A model generated the notes under the pieces. It saw only the letters and a list, made by a program, of their open reading frames with translations, ran no database searches and had not been told where the DNA came from. A DNA stretch of 64,000 bases, taken from Branchipolynoe longqiensis. Its lineage: Eukaryota > Annelida > Polychaeta > Phyllodocida > Polynoidae. This document shows positions 42,566-53,164 of this stretch, piece by piece. Within the stretch, counting starts at the first letter, position 1. Every line of letters starts with the position of its first letter. Location: positions 94,914,852-94,978,851 of the forward strand of contig CM059193.1 of NCBI GenBank assembly GCA_030323885.1. Reading direction: 5' to 3'. The translations under genes were made by a program, and so were the position numbers.

Positions 42566-43395
42566 TCTACCAGAACGGGAGTGAATGTGCTACTCAGAAT
42601 AGAAACAAGAACTTTGTCACATTGATTCAGACTTGGTCCTTGATATGGGGCAAAGCGGATGTTGCAATATTGCATCCCTCGAGAACAATCCATCAACGAA
42701 GTCACGATCCACTTGTAAAAATATAAGGATATTCGGTTCGGAATTATATATTGGCAGAGAGCATTATTATTCTTGGACGACGGAGTGGGGACAAGGTTAT
42801 GTAATCTAACTCACAATATGACATGATATAAGCTATGTGAAATAAATGTTCATACATGATGCCTGAGATTAATGAAGAGACAGTTCATGTTTTGTGAAAT
42901 GTCCCTCTATCCACCCATAAAGAGTGCAATTGGAGAAAAAGGACATTTTATATATATATATATATATTTGTAACTGTCTGCAATTACCTGTTACCATAGT
43001 GCCGATGGGCCAGCACATCAGCCTAATCTGCATGTACACATAGACACCACCTGCAGCTGGGTTGAGTGACAGCCACCCATACTGGGGGGTGTCACCCTCC
43101 CAGGCTGTGGTGGGTGCCTGATTGCCTGGCTGTGGGATGCCCAGTCACCTACACTCCCTTGACCCTCTGACAACACTTGCCTCACTTTTAGATTAATTAT
43201 GCAAGAAACTGTGCCAGACACATTGGAGAGTGATCACTCTACTCCTTCCTTGCTCTGGAGTGAGACACACCTACTCTAGCGTAGGACCCCAGACACTCTG
43301 TCTGATGCTACCAAATTTCATATATCCAAATTGAACTGTGTGCAACACCCAGGGGACTCCGGTTCAATGGGCTGTAGGCACTGATTCATAGACAT
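42566..43395. other. Spacer with a (TA)n microsatellite
   Basis: TATATATATA at about 42,950-42,968. A short inverted or repeated GGGTGACAGCCACCCA-like patch lies at 43,060-43,105. No gene recognised. Confidence 0.4.
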
Positions 43396-43800
43396 CATCA
43401 TGCTGTCGGTCGCGATGCGACAAAGACTGCTTTCATTGCTTGACTGCCGCTCTCCATTTCATTTCATGAAAGCTGCCTGCAAAAGTGTTGAAGTGCTGCT
43501 GGCTTTTGCAAGTTACCAGCGGCACTCTCTCGGGGAGCAAATAGAGGTTTCACACCGGCAAGAACATGTCAAGACAGGCGCAAAACTATTTGTCCCTGCA
43601 GTGGCTGGTCGGGAGATGTTGGGAGTTCCATACATCAACCGCCCTTAATGCTGCCACAGTGACATGGTTTTCTGTTTAGGGTTTGCTCCCTTAGCCTTCG
43701 GTTCTGTCAAGAACCTGTACTACAAGGCAGTGGTTTACAACTCTGCAAGGCAGGGGCGTCAAACTCCCTGAGGTATTGCTATACCTGTAATACCTGCATA
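43396..43800 (-). mobile_element. RTE deletion derivative (5' UTR joined to 3' tail), minus
   Basis: On the minus strand: ATGCAGGTATTACAGGTATA start, full UTR with ACAGAACCGAAGGCTAAGGG, then TTTCATGAAATGAAATGGAG joining directly to the last 40 bases of ORF2 (GAGAGCGGCAGTCAAG), stop region and a short GATGATG tail. More of ORF2 is deleted than in the other two derivatives, but the left junction point is the same. Confidence 0.85.
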
Positions 43801-44396
43801 CCGTAGACATAGACATAGACATACTGAACAGGTAATGATACTCTGTGTGGACAGAAGGGAAGGGGTGAGGGTGATAGGTCACTAGTAGGTTAACAGGAGT
43901 TGATGCCAATAAAGCACAACTTCTTCACTGTCAATCTGTGTGACTTGTCTTCCCTTTCTTCCTTATGAGTTGGTTTAGGAGTGTTTAAGGGAGGCATCAG
44001 GCGGGACTGAATGGCGAGAGTTTATGGCGTTATCTGGTGCTCTGAGCGGCCGAGCATACAGAAATACTATACACTGATTTCTGGATCTATGATCTTCAAA
44101 CGCAACAGCTGGTCCCCAAAATGCAAATATTAGATTCGGTTTAAGGTGTTGGTGGTGAGAACTCTGGGTTACCCATAGGTAACAGTACGATATTATCCGG
44201 AGCCGACCTATAATGGGTCACCAGTGAAATGGAGTCAGGTGTGGAGCGGGATGAATCCCTCCAGTGCAGCGATACAAACAAAACTGTAGAAATCAAACAA
44301 AGGCGATACCGCTTCAGCGTAGCGCTAAACTGTGGTTAAGCATATTCGACCTGATTGTGCGAATGGCTGGCCCCTTCGCTAAGACAGAGGACTCAC
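43801..44396. other. Spacer or intron, nothing recognised
   Basis: Small GACATA repeat at 43,803-43,820. It lies directly downstream (minus strand) of a putative exon and would be intron if that gene is real. Confidence 0.4.
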
Positions 44397-44540
44397 CTTT
44401 GGCTTTGTAGTTGGCGTCCCGCCAGGGGTCGAAGTGGGACACGGAGGCGGCATCCGTGATGGGGGAGGAGATGATGCTGAGCAGGTCCCCATACGTGGAC
44501 ACCCTGCTACTCGACGTGTGCACCAGGTACGGAATCTCCA
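44397..44540 (-). CDS. Putative internal coding exon of an unidentified host gene
   Basis: Minus-strand 144-bp open segment bounded by a good 3' splice site (CCTACTTACAG before TGGAGATTCC) and a consensus donor (CCAAAG then GTGAGT). It encodes 47 full codons with phase 1 at both ends, a symmetrical exon. The peptide includes EIPYLVHTSSSRVSTYGDLL, SIISSPITDAASVSHFDPW and RDANYKAK, a natural-looking composition unlike the repeat-derived frames nearby. I cannot name the protein. Wobble-rich C/G third positions (GTGCACACG-type codons) contrast with its AT-rich surroundings. The frame stays open a few codons into the upstream intron. Its acceptor end is duplicated in the adjoining 59-bp array. It could be an exon remnant of a pseudogene. 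Confidence 0.5.
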
Positions 44541-44816
44541 CTGTAAGTAGGTGTGAAAACCCCATTAAACCACAAGTCACAAAATATATGGAATCTCCAC
44601 TGTAAATGGGTGCGAAAACACCATTAAGCTACACTTCACACAATATACAGAATCCCCACTGTAAGTAGGTGTGAAAACCCCATTAAACCACAAGTCACAA
44701 AATATACGGAATATCCACTGTAAACAAGTCTAAGTAGGTGTGAAAACCTCGTTAGATTACACTTGACACTATATACGGAATCTCCACTGCAAGCAGGTAC
44801 GAAAACCCCATTAAAC
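44525..44816. repeat. 59-bp tandem repeat containing copies of the exon's splice acceptor
   Basis: Five units, each with GGAATCTCCACTGTAAGTAG (or variant), GTGTGAAAACCCCATTAAAC and CACAAGTCACAAAATATA. The first part is, in complement, the intron end and the first about 14 bases of the exon at 44,397-44,540. So the exon boundary is the first unit. One copy has a 10-bp insertion (AAACAAGTCTAAGTAGG near 44,722). Confidence 0.85.
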
Positions 44817-45342
44817 TACTACTGCATATGTTATTTCCCCATGATTATTTCATGGTGTGTGGGAGGGGTTATTCACAACTAGCAACATTATCACACATGT
44901 AGAAAGCATGCACTTCTGCAAGACCTCCCAGCTCCCTCGTCCCCCCCTCGTCCCCCCGCCCTCCCCCCTCCCCCCTCCCCCGCCCCCCCTCGACCCCCCT
45001 CCCCCCGTCCCCCCCTCGTCCCCCCCGCACACTTCCCCTTTCAAAGCTACAATCCCACACCCAACAAAGTGCGCCACAACAAAAACACATTTGACTGCGA
45101 ATGGCTAAAATACTTGTATCATTTGTTTGTTTGTTGTTGTTTTACGTCCTAGTACTTGTATCAACATTTACTTCTAGTTCTCCAAGTGTAAAGTGGCCAT
45201 TAGCCCTGTAACCCCCCCCCCCCCACACACACACACCTCACCCCCAGTGTATGTTATGTATGATGTATGATTGCTTTAATGGCAGCCATTGTGAATGCTC
45301 ACTTGGCTAACAGACGCTAACACAGTTTGATATCCGTAGTTT
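44817..45342. other. Spacer with C-rich tract and SINE tail scrap
   Basis: 44,938-45,045 is a CCCCCCTCGTCCCCC tract. 45,120-45,165 has TTGTTTGTTTGTTGTTGTTT and TACGTCCTAG, like the family B tail. A C-run and (CA)n lie at 45,212-45,236. Confidence 0.6.
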
Positions 45343-45642
45343 GTTTGTTGTTGTTTTACATCCTAGCAACTTCTAAAGTCATATCAGGATGGGTACCGAC
45401 TTGTGACAGTGCGCACTTATGGTGCCTTAATAGTGTGCACCACAGAGAAATCAGGCTGCCACCACCATGACCCGATATCACACTCAGTCACATTATCCTG
45501 ACACTGAGCCAACCAGTCCTTTCCAGGCTAGGAAGCGACAAGTATCAATCTTAAAGTCATTGGTTTGACTCGAGTGAGGAACAAACTCCTGAACTTCCGC
45601 ACGCGAGGCCCGCGCTCTACCGATTCAGCCACCGCGCCCGGT
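45343..45642 (-). mobile_element. SINE family B (minus), best-preserved copy
   Basis: From the minus strand: tRNA-like head with box A GTGGCTGAATCGGTAGAGCG and box B-like AGTTTGTTCCT, body GTGTCAGGATAATGTGACTG and GTGCGCACTGTCACAAGTCG, and a AACAACAAAC tail. Order and length (about 300 bp) define family B for the window. Confidence 0.88.
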
Positions 45643-45667
45643 TTGATATCGGTAGTGGATGCCACCT

Positions 45668-45930
45668 AGCGGATTCACTCACCTCCCCAGGTGAAATACC
45701 ACATACACAGGTAGGTGTGGTAGGTGGTTGTGTAGTGAGGTGAACTGACCTCCCCAGGTGAAATGCCACATACACCGGTAGGTGTGGGTAGGTAGGTTGT
45801 GTAGTGAGGTGCACTCACCTCCCCACATGAAATTCCACATACACAGGTAGGTGTGGGTAGATGGATTGTGTAGTGAGGTGCACTCACCTCCCCAGGTGAA
45901 ATGACACATACACAGGTAAGCATGGAGAGA
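45668..45930. repeat. About 64-bp tandem repeat, 4 copies
   Basis: Units contain CACCTCCCCAGGTGAAAT, CACATACACAGGTAGGTGTG and GTAGTGAGGTGCACT. The CACCTCCCCAGGTG palindrome heads each unit; a relic lies at about 46,268-46,325. Confidence 0.9.
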
Positions 45931-46562
45931 TTGATAGCATCAGTGAGAATACATATATCCTAATGCTTAGCGCGTTGGACCTAGAGTGGCAGCCCTGGGG
46001 TTCGAGACGGCTCTAGGTTTGAGGCTCCTGGTTTCTTGCAGAACCTTCCACGACACGGTTATGGCACGTAGACCAGGCGTGACATTGTTGTTGTTACAAT
46101 ATATGATGCTTTATAGTGTGATTCCATCGTGTTGTACTCGAATAGCGCGTTCCGTCTGTATCCCACCTGGGCACCAAACCCTCGTGCCACGTGTCACGTG
46201 TAGAAGGTTGCGTCCACATTGGGGAGGATATTCACAAGTATAGGACTTCAAGGCTCTGTCCAGCTGGGGAGGTGAGTGTCCGTCACGACACAACCACCCT
46301 ACCCACACCTACATGTGTATGTGGCATTTCACCATTTTATCGGGTTGTGCAGCTTTAACTAAGCGACTACTTGGACATGTTCATGGGTTCAGCCAGGGCC
46401 ATTATCAATTCCATCAGGGAAATACATGAAAGAATACATACAATGAACTGATAAGGCAGAAAGCAAGAAGCAGAAAACTGAAATTGTCCGCGTGCATCCA
46501 GGCACACAGGACTGTCATACAATTACTTGTGAAACATTCTGTATCAGGTACAAAGGATTGAT
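45931..46562. other. Spacer, nothing recognised
   Basis: Includes ACGTGTCACGTG at about 46,190-46,201 (two E-box-like CACGTG-type motifs). An 85-codon frame at 45,986-46,243 shows no motif. Confidence 0.35.
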
Positions 46563-46918
46563 CCTGCACCCACCGACCCACCCACCCAGCTCTAACTCGC
46601 CCCGCCCCGCCCACCCCGCCTCGCCCCCGCCCCGCCCCGCCCCGCCCACCCAGCTCTAACTCGCCCCGCTCTGCCCCGCCCCGCCCCGCCCCGCTCCACC
46701 CGCCCTGCCCCGCCCCGCCCACCCCGCCCCGCCCCGCCCCGCCCACCCAGTTCTAACTCGCCCCGCCCCGCCCGCCCCGCCCGCCCCGGCCACTCCGCGC
46801 CCGCCCCGCCCCGCCCGGCCCCAGCCCCGCCCCGCCCCGCCCCGCCCGCCCACGCCCGCCCGCCCCGCCCCGCCCCGCCCCGCCCCGCCCCCCCCGCCCC
46901 GCCCCATCCTTCGCCCAT
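46563..46918. repeat. (CCCGC)n GC-rich array with 60-bp higher-order period
   Basis: CCCCGCCCCGCCCACCC with CAGCTCTAACTCGCCCCGC recurring at about 46,586, 46,648 and 46,746. Minus strand is G-rich with runs fit for G-quadruplexes. Gly/Ala/Arg frames are artefacts. Confidence 0.93.
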
Positions 46919-46983
46919 CCCCTGACTACCGACCCGCAGCCTCCCTGCTGCACCCCGCCTCCACAGCCGTCTGTCTCACTTAC

Positions 46984-47181
46984 ACAAGTTACAGCGCCCC
47001 CTGGAGGATGTATATCTACATTATTGGCTTTCACATAGTTTCCTGAAGCCACAATATGGCAGGCACGACCCACCTTCCTCCACGGTGAGGCGTGAATGCC
47101 GAGGTCAGGTCTGAGGTCATGAACCCTGGCGTGGGTCACGTGGGTCCACAATCCACGGCCCTCACCCAAATCACAAGCCAT
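46984..47181 (-). CDS. Low-confidence candidate exon, minus strand
   Basis: Open minus-strand frame MACDLGEGRGLWTHVTHARV, continuing with DLRPDLGIHASPWRKVGRAC, ending at a strong donor (AACTTGT then GTAAGTGAG). An alternative donor (GGAAG/GTGGGT) lies inside. There is no convincing acceptor; if it starts at its ATG it could be a first exon (198 bp, phase 0). Phase does not match the exon at 44,397-44,540 (phase 1), so another exon would be needed between. No family recognised. It overlaps a CTCF-like core (CTCCAGGGGGCGCTG), an alternative reason for the conserved look. Confidence 0.2.
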
Positions 47182-47785
47182 CTCCCCAACCTCAATCCCG
47201 ATCTCCCCAGAGCATAACCCCCGAAACTACCCACACCATAACCCATTAACCCTCTCTGAAACCTCCCTCAAACCTCAAACCTCCATGTGCTGCACACTCC
47301 ACACCACATCCACTGGCGACAACCAACACTGACCCCAGTCACGCCCAACCCAGAACAGGTCAGCAAGGTGACGTGGCTTTGTGAAGGTAATGCCTGCTCA
47401 GTGCGTTACCGCTATGATGTGCATAATCATTGTCTTCATAGTCAGTTGATCTGACAACAACTTAGTAACACATCGACTAATAGTAACAGGGCCGTAACTG
47501 GGACAAACCTGTCCGCCCTTACCCCTCTACATATCACATGTCTCCCCATCATCAATGGCGGATAGATCTACGCAAAATAGCGCCTATGGTAAGCAGTAAC
47601 ATTGTGCCAACAGCTGACACCCATCTTTTACTTAACCTTATGATAATACCAGCTCTGGTGGCTGACGACCGCCTTCAACTGGCGCCTAGGGCATGTTCCA
47701 TACCTGTCATACTCTCGGCTTGCCACCTGCATCACCTGCTCGTCCCCACTCCTGGTTCTCGTCCCACAATATCCGTCCTCTTCCC
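47182..47785. other. Spacer, nothing recognised
   Basis: Mixed sequence rich in AACCTC-like stretches at 47,190-47,290. No element ends. Confidence 0.35.
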
Positions 47786-48015
47786 TCCGCTCCCTATCCC
47801 ATAATCGCCCCACCCCTCCCCTCCCCCGCCCCTCTCTCCCCTGCCCCGCCCCCTCCCCCCATTGCCTTCCCCATCACCCCCCCTCCCGCTTCCACGTCCC
47901 ATTTCTCCTGCTCCTCCCTCTCCCCTCTTCCCCTCCACCTCCCTCCCTCTTCGCCCCCCTTCCCCTCCCCCTCCCTCCCCCCTAGCCCCCTCCCCACCCC
48001 TTCCCCCGCTCCCTG
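47786..48015. repeat. C-rich tract
   Basis: CCCCTCCCC-type polypyrimidine sequence with few G or A. No gene. Confidence 0.85.
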
Positions 48016-48123
48016 CTCGGCCCGCCGCTTGTGGTAAGGAGGTTATCGCGGACCCGGGCCGGCCCTGCCTCACGCTCAGCGCCGCTAATGACTAAACTCG
48101 ATTTCCCCCCCCCCTTCTCCTGG

Positions 48124-48183
48124 TCAGCCTCGTCCGCCTCGTCCACCTCGTCCGCCTCGTCCGCCTCGTCCGCCTCGCCCCAC
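48124..48183. repeat. 9-bp repeat TCGTCCGCC, 6-7 copies
   Basis: CCTCGTCCGCCTCGTCCACC with one ACC variant. Short and perfect enough to be recent. Confidence 0.9.
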
Positions 48184-48504
48184 TCATACTGAAGTTGGAA
48201 TTGAAGTTCAACGACTCTCAAAGTGAAGTCCCCAGAAACGCCTTGCCAGAAACCTCAATTTATATTGAAATTAGTCTCAACCGGTGGCTATTTTTACAGA
48301 GGATTATTCCACCCTCATGTTCGCTAAGCTCCATATTCGTCTATAGAACTATGGTTGGAAGACCAGTGTTGGTGCTGAACACACATTCTGCAGCTGAATA
48401 AACATTTACATAAAAAAAACCACAAACAAAGCTGTGGTGACGTTTTTGTCTTGAAGATTTATACTGCCCATCATGGATAAGTCTGAATCATCTTGTTTCA
48501 CCAT
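48184..48504. other. Spacer, nothing recognised
   Basis: No exon or repeat identified; ends at the foldback element. Confidence 0.35.
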
Positions 48505-49588
48505 TAAGCTAGGATTCCATATACGCGTAATGCGTAATGCGTTATGCGTTACGCGTTATGCGTATGCCAGCATTCCATATACGCGTAATGCGTATTGCGT
48601 TATGCGTTATGCAGTGAAGTATATAAAAAGTCGGACATTTTATAAACTTGTACAAATGTCCGTAATTATCAGTCGCCTCCTCCAGCCTTGTAGGTATATG
48701 CGGCGGACCTGATAGGAAGCAGTCTTCATGAGAAATATGAAGAATGGGACGGTCCAAACATGGCTCAGTTTAGCTTACTTAGAGGGATGTTAGGACCGTC
48801 CCAAATATGAAGACTGCTTCCTAACAGGTCCGCCGCATAAACTTACATGTTTGCACCATCCCATTCTTCATATTTCTCATGAAGACTGCTTCCTAACAGG
48901 TCCGCCGCATAAACCTACATGTTTGCACTGTCCCATTATTCATATTTCTCATGAAGACTGCTTCCTAACAGGTCCGCCGCATAAACCTACATGTTTGCAC
49001 TGTCCCATTATTCATATTTCTCATGAAGACTGCTTCCTAACAGGTCTGATGCTTTTCCGTTCGCACCACCTTGTCCCGGCTGTCCGTAATTATCAGTCGC
49101 CTCCTCCAGCCTTATATCAATGGACAAATGCGACTGATGATTTTCTATTCGCACCACGTTGAAGACTGCTTCCTAACAGGTCCGCCGCATAAACCTACAT
49201 GTTTGCACCGTCCCATTCTTCATATTTCTCATGAAGACCGTAATTATCAGTCGCCTCCTCCAGCCTTATATCAATGGACACATGCGACTGATGCTTTTCT
49301 GTTCGCACCACCTTTTCCCGGCTGTCCGTAATTATCAGTCGCCTCCTCCAGCCTTATATCAATGGACAACTGCGACTGATGGTTTTCTATTCGCAGCACC
49401 TTTACGCATTACGCATTACGCACCGATCGCTACATGGAGCGATCGGGATAATGGATTTTATACGCATTCGGATTCGCATTACGCATTACGCATATATGGA
49501 ATGTAGCTCATAGGTTTCAAGGCGTTTCGATTTTTTGTCGCATTCGCATTCGCATTACGCATTACGCGTATATGGAATGCAGCCTTTA
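48505..49588. mobile_element. 1.08-kb foldback element with (TAATGCG)n ends
   Basis: Left TAAGCTAGGATTCCATATAC then GCGTAATGCGTAATGCG; right CGCATTACGCATTACGCG then TATATGGAATGCAGCCTTTA, the inverse. The interior holds about five units with CCGCATAAACCTACATGTTT ... AAGACTGCTTCCTAACAGGT and at least four with TAATTATCAGTCGCCTCCTC ... CAATGGACAAATGCGACTGA. A smaller relative is at 61,175-61,575. No transposase. Confidence 0.8.
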
Positions 49589-49644
49589 GAGAGTTGGTCG
49601 ATAGAAAGCCCGAGCCTACACTTTTACCGACCCAATGGGTTTTT

Positions 49645-49940
49645 AATGTTTCTTTCTTGTTGTTTACATCCCAGCAACATCTAAGGTTATATCAGGACTG
49701 ATACCGAATTGTGATAGTGCACACTCATCGCAACTTTATAGTGCTACCCCACTGGGAGACCAGGCCACCAGCACCATGGCCTGATATCCCACTCAGTCAC
49801 ATTATCATGACACTGAGCCAACCAGTCCTTGTAATATCCTAATAATGCTGAGCGTCAGGCTAGGAAGCGACAAGTATCAATTTTTAAGTCACTGGTTTGA
49901 CTCAACCAGAGCTCTAACTCATTCGGCCATCCCGTCTGTT
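49645..49940 (-). mobile_element. SINE family B (minus)
   Basis: AACATCTAAGGTTATATCAG, CCACTCAGTCACATTATCAT and a head complementary to GGGATGGCCGAATGAGTTAG. It joins directly to a family A SINE on its head side. Confidence 0.87.
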
Positions 49941-49944
49941 TTAG

Positions 49945-50140
49945 TGAATGTTTAACCTCCCACACCACATAGACATGGTATGAGAGCAACTGGCCTGTGA
50001 TGACACAGTATCTTATACACAGCAGTGAATATCCAAATTAGCAGACATGATCGCATGGGAAATCGAACCATTGACCTTCAGATTAGGAGTCTGACCTAGA
50101 AAAGAAGTCAGACACTAACCACTCCGCCACAGTGAACACC
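49945..50140 (-). mobile_element. SINE family A (minus)
   Basis: Minus strand: box A TGGCGGAGTGGTTAGTG, GACTCCTAATCTGAAGG, box B GGTTCGATTTCC, then CCAGTTGCTCTCATACCATG and GTGGTGTGGGAGGTTAAA. Compared with 9,236-9,530 it has a TCTGACTTCTTTTC-type change in the D-arm region and lacks the far 3' end. Confidence 0.87.
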
Positions 50141-50505
50141 ACTTTGATGTGGCACCGAGGTGCAGGTGTGGCTGAGAACACCAGCCATGGATTCAAACTC
50201 AACCCGCCTGCCCTGACGGTCATCTCATTAAACCAGTACGGACGATGGTTACTGACTCCATATCATCACGCGTGACGTCACGGCGTCTGGGGCGACTCCT
50301 GCCCAATCAGTACGCAAGCTTGATCAGAGTGAGCGATCTGCGTCTACGCTGTGCTCCGCGACTCGGGGTGGAGAGGCGGGGCTACATGGTGCGGGTGCGG
50401 GGGGAGAGTGTGGATTAGTGTGGAGGTGCATTGTGGGTGAGGTTTAGGGGGGGATTAGGGCAGGGTGCGCCCGGTATTGATTGGTCAATCCGCAGTGAAG
50501 GCGTA
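50141..50505. promoter_or_regulatory. CpG-rich patch with CRE, CCAAT and GC-box motifs (candidate promoter)
   Basis: TGACGTCA at 50,273-50,280, CCAAT at 50,302-50,306 and GGCGGGGC at about 50,375-50,382 lie within 110 bp of CpG-rich DNA. Motif spacing is promoter-like, but no downstream exon was recognised. Low confidence. Confidence 0.25.
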
Positions 50506-50745
50506 ATTATTCGGTTAACCCTCTCTTCCTGGTGTCCCTTGTAAACAGTGTTAACCCTGCATGACAGAAAGCTTTGATGTACATGGGTCTATATGTATGT
50601 AATATGAACCTTATTATGTGGATATGAATAGTGAAACCACACACATATTGTGATATATGTGATATATTAATAGCTGATAGGAAACGAACGTCCGTTATGC
50701 ACCACTGACTCTGCACAACCGTAGTTCTGGGTGGTGGACTTCGCT
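50506..50745. other. Spacer, nothing recognised
   Basis: AT-leaning sequence; a 69-codon minus frame has no motif. Confidence 0.35.
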
Positions 50746-51745
50746 ACTCTCACCATCTCTCCTGTAGCCTTCTCTCATGTAACATCTCCGGTAACCTCTC
50801 CTGTAACCTTATCTCCATAGCCTTCTGTCATGTAACCTTCCCTGGTGTCAGCTGTCAGGTTACCTTCTCTCCAGTAACCTTCTCTCATGTAACATTCTCT
50901 CCTGTAACATCTTCAATAACCTTCTCGCATGTAACATATCTGGTTTTCTTATCTGATGTAGCCTTCGCACATATAACATCCTCTCCTGTAACCTTCTCTC
51001 CTGTAACCGTCTCGCCTGTAACATTCTCTCCTGTAACATATCCAGAAACCTTCTCTCATGAAGCATTCTCTCATGTAACCTCCTCTCCTGTAACAGTATC
51101 TCATGCATAACCTTATCTAATGTAACCTTCTCTCCTGTAGCCTTCTCTTCTGTAACATTCTCTCCTGTAACCTTCTCTCCTGCAACTTTCTCTCCAGTAA
51201 CATTCTCTGTTGTAGTATTCTCTCCTGTAACCTTCTCTCATGTAACCTTCTCTCATGTAACCTTCTCTCATATAGCTTTCTCTCCTGTCACCTTCTCTCA
51301 TGTATCAGTATTTCATGTAACCTTGTCTCATGTAGCATTCTCTCCTGTAACCTTCCCTCTTGTAACCTTCTCTCATGTAGCCTTCTCTCCTGTACCATTC
51401 TCTCCTGTAACCCTCTCTCCTGTAAGATTCTCTCATGTAACATTCTCTCCTGTAGCCTTCTCTCCTGTAGCCTTCTCTCCTGTAACATTCTCTCTAGTAG
51501 CCTTCTCTCCTTAACCTTCTATCCTGTAACCTTCTCTCCTGTAACCTTCTCTCCTGTAGCCTTCTCTCCTGTAACCTTCTCTCCTGTAGCATTCTCTCCT
51601 GTAGTCTTCTCTCCTGTAGCCTTCTCTCCTGTAACCTTCTCTCCTGTAACCTTCTCTCCTGTAACATTCTCTCCTGTAACCTTCTCTCATGTAAGATTAT
51701 TTCATGTAACCTTGTCTCATGTAACCTTCTGTCGACTTATACGCA
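50746..51745. repeat. 15-bp minisatellite (TCTCCTGTAACCTTC), about 65 copies
   Basis: Unit TCTCCTGTAACCTTC with CATG/CCTG, AACC/AGCC and CTTC/ATTC variants. Period divisible by three yields minus-strand frames reading (RRLQE)n, not genes. A more regular core lies at 51,480-51,690. Confidence 0.97.
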
Positions 51746-52137
51746 GCTGGACTTGTACAAGTCTTGCATGTATGGGCTGTATAAAGACCTACACGGATAT
51801 AAATAACAGAATTATTAGCAAATGTTCCAGTCAAACCAATAACACTGTTCATCATGTGTGTGTGAGTAGTGTAACATATATGCACCTAATGCATGTGTAT
51901 ATGTCGTGTTATGTCTTTGTGAGTAGTGTACATATTCACATAACGCATTACACCCATCAAATCATGGTGTTACAAGGATGTTCCCCAATGTATCGTCCGC
52001 CCATACACCCCCATCCCCTCCCCTACCCCGCCCCCCACCTGCCTGTACATGGGGGGAGTGAGGCAGGCGCTCAGGGCTGTGCTTCTCCCGGCCAGTCCCA
52101 CCCTCTCAGGATCAGCCCCGAGATAAACTATGGATGT
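51746..52137. other. Spacer, nothing recognised
   Basis: No exon, element ends or RNA gene seen. Confidence 0.35.
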
Positions 52138-52655
52138 GTACGTCCCGCCCCCCCCCCCCGCCCCCTCCCGTCCACCCGTCCCCTCCCGTCCCCCCGATTC
52201 CCCGTCCCCCCGTCCCCCGTCCCCCCGTCCCCCCGTCCTCCCGTCCCCCCGTCCCCCCGTCCTCCCGCCCTCCCGTCCCCCCCGTCCCCCCCGCCCCCCG
52301 TCCCCCCGTCCTCCCGCGCCCGTCCCCCCGTTCCCCCGTTCCCCCCTCCGCTCCCATCCCTCTTTCCCTCCCGTCCCCCTCCCCCCGTCCACCCGTCCCC
52401 CCGTCCCCTCCCGCCACCCCGTCCCCCCGTCCTCCAGCCCCCCGTCCCCCCGTCCCCCCGTCCCCCCCTTCCCCCGTCCGCCCATCCTCCCCGCCCCCCC
52501 CGCCCCCCGTCCCCCCCTTCCCCCGTCCGCCCATCCTCCGCCCCCCGTCCCCCCGTTCCCCCCGTCCCCCCGTCCCCCCGTTTTCCCCGCCCCCCCGTCC
52601 CCTCCGTCCCCCCTTCCGTCCCCCCGTCCCCCCTTCCCCCCGCCCCTGCCGCCCG
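52138..52655. repeat. C-rich (CCCCCCGTCC)n array
   Basis: CGTCCCCCCGTCCCCCCGTC-like sequence with C-runs of 4-9. Minus strand is G-run-rich (G-quadruplex-prone). Proline/arginine frames are artefacts. Confidence 0.95.
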
Positions 52656-53160
52656 GTTAGGGAGGGGGGGTCCGTCGACATTGGCCGTGCTCAGACATTG
52701 GCCGTGCCAAACTTGGATTGAGTTTGAATTATCGGGGCCATCTGTCTGCTTTATGGCCGCGGCTTGGGCTTCGTGCTATATTTATTAGGGGCCGGAAGGC
52801 GCATTTTTATGGATTCTGAGATCAGCAGAGAAAATGGGGATAAGGGCAGTGCGTAGGTCCTACTGAGTGAGGACCAGTCTGGCATTGTCGTAATATCGGT
52901 CCAATTAAACGGCCGTCTCACCCCGAGCACATCGCCCTGGGACGCCGCCCTGGGAGCTGCTCGTGATGTCGTCACGACTGATTGGTCTCTGATAGAGCGC
53001 GGCTAGTCACACTCCATGCACAGCGGAGAGACGCCCAATTACACCCGGGTTGGGCAGGCAGGCGGGGATGCCGGGGTGGGGGAGGGGGCGGTGGATCAGA
53101 GGTCCTGAGTTGCAGGCGGCGGCTCGTAGAGACTCGACCACTGGGAGCGGCGCAACACAG
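52656..53160. other. Non-repetitive island between arrays
   Basis: Contains a short direct repeat GACATTGGCCGTGC (52,678 and 52,695) and AT-rich CTATATTTATTAGGGG at about 52,777. It stands out as complex sequence, but no exon or splice signals are convincing. Confidence 0.35.
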
Positions 53161-53164
53161 GCAG

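Noticed and set aside
45580..45642. Functional tRNA on the minus strand
   Set aside because: Box B is degenerate and the sequence is continuous with the family B SINE body.
50860..51488. Coiled-coil-like (RRLQE)n frames
   Set aside because: Product of a 15-bp repeat; stops and starts occur at random between units.
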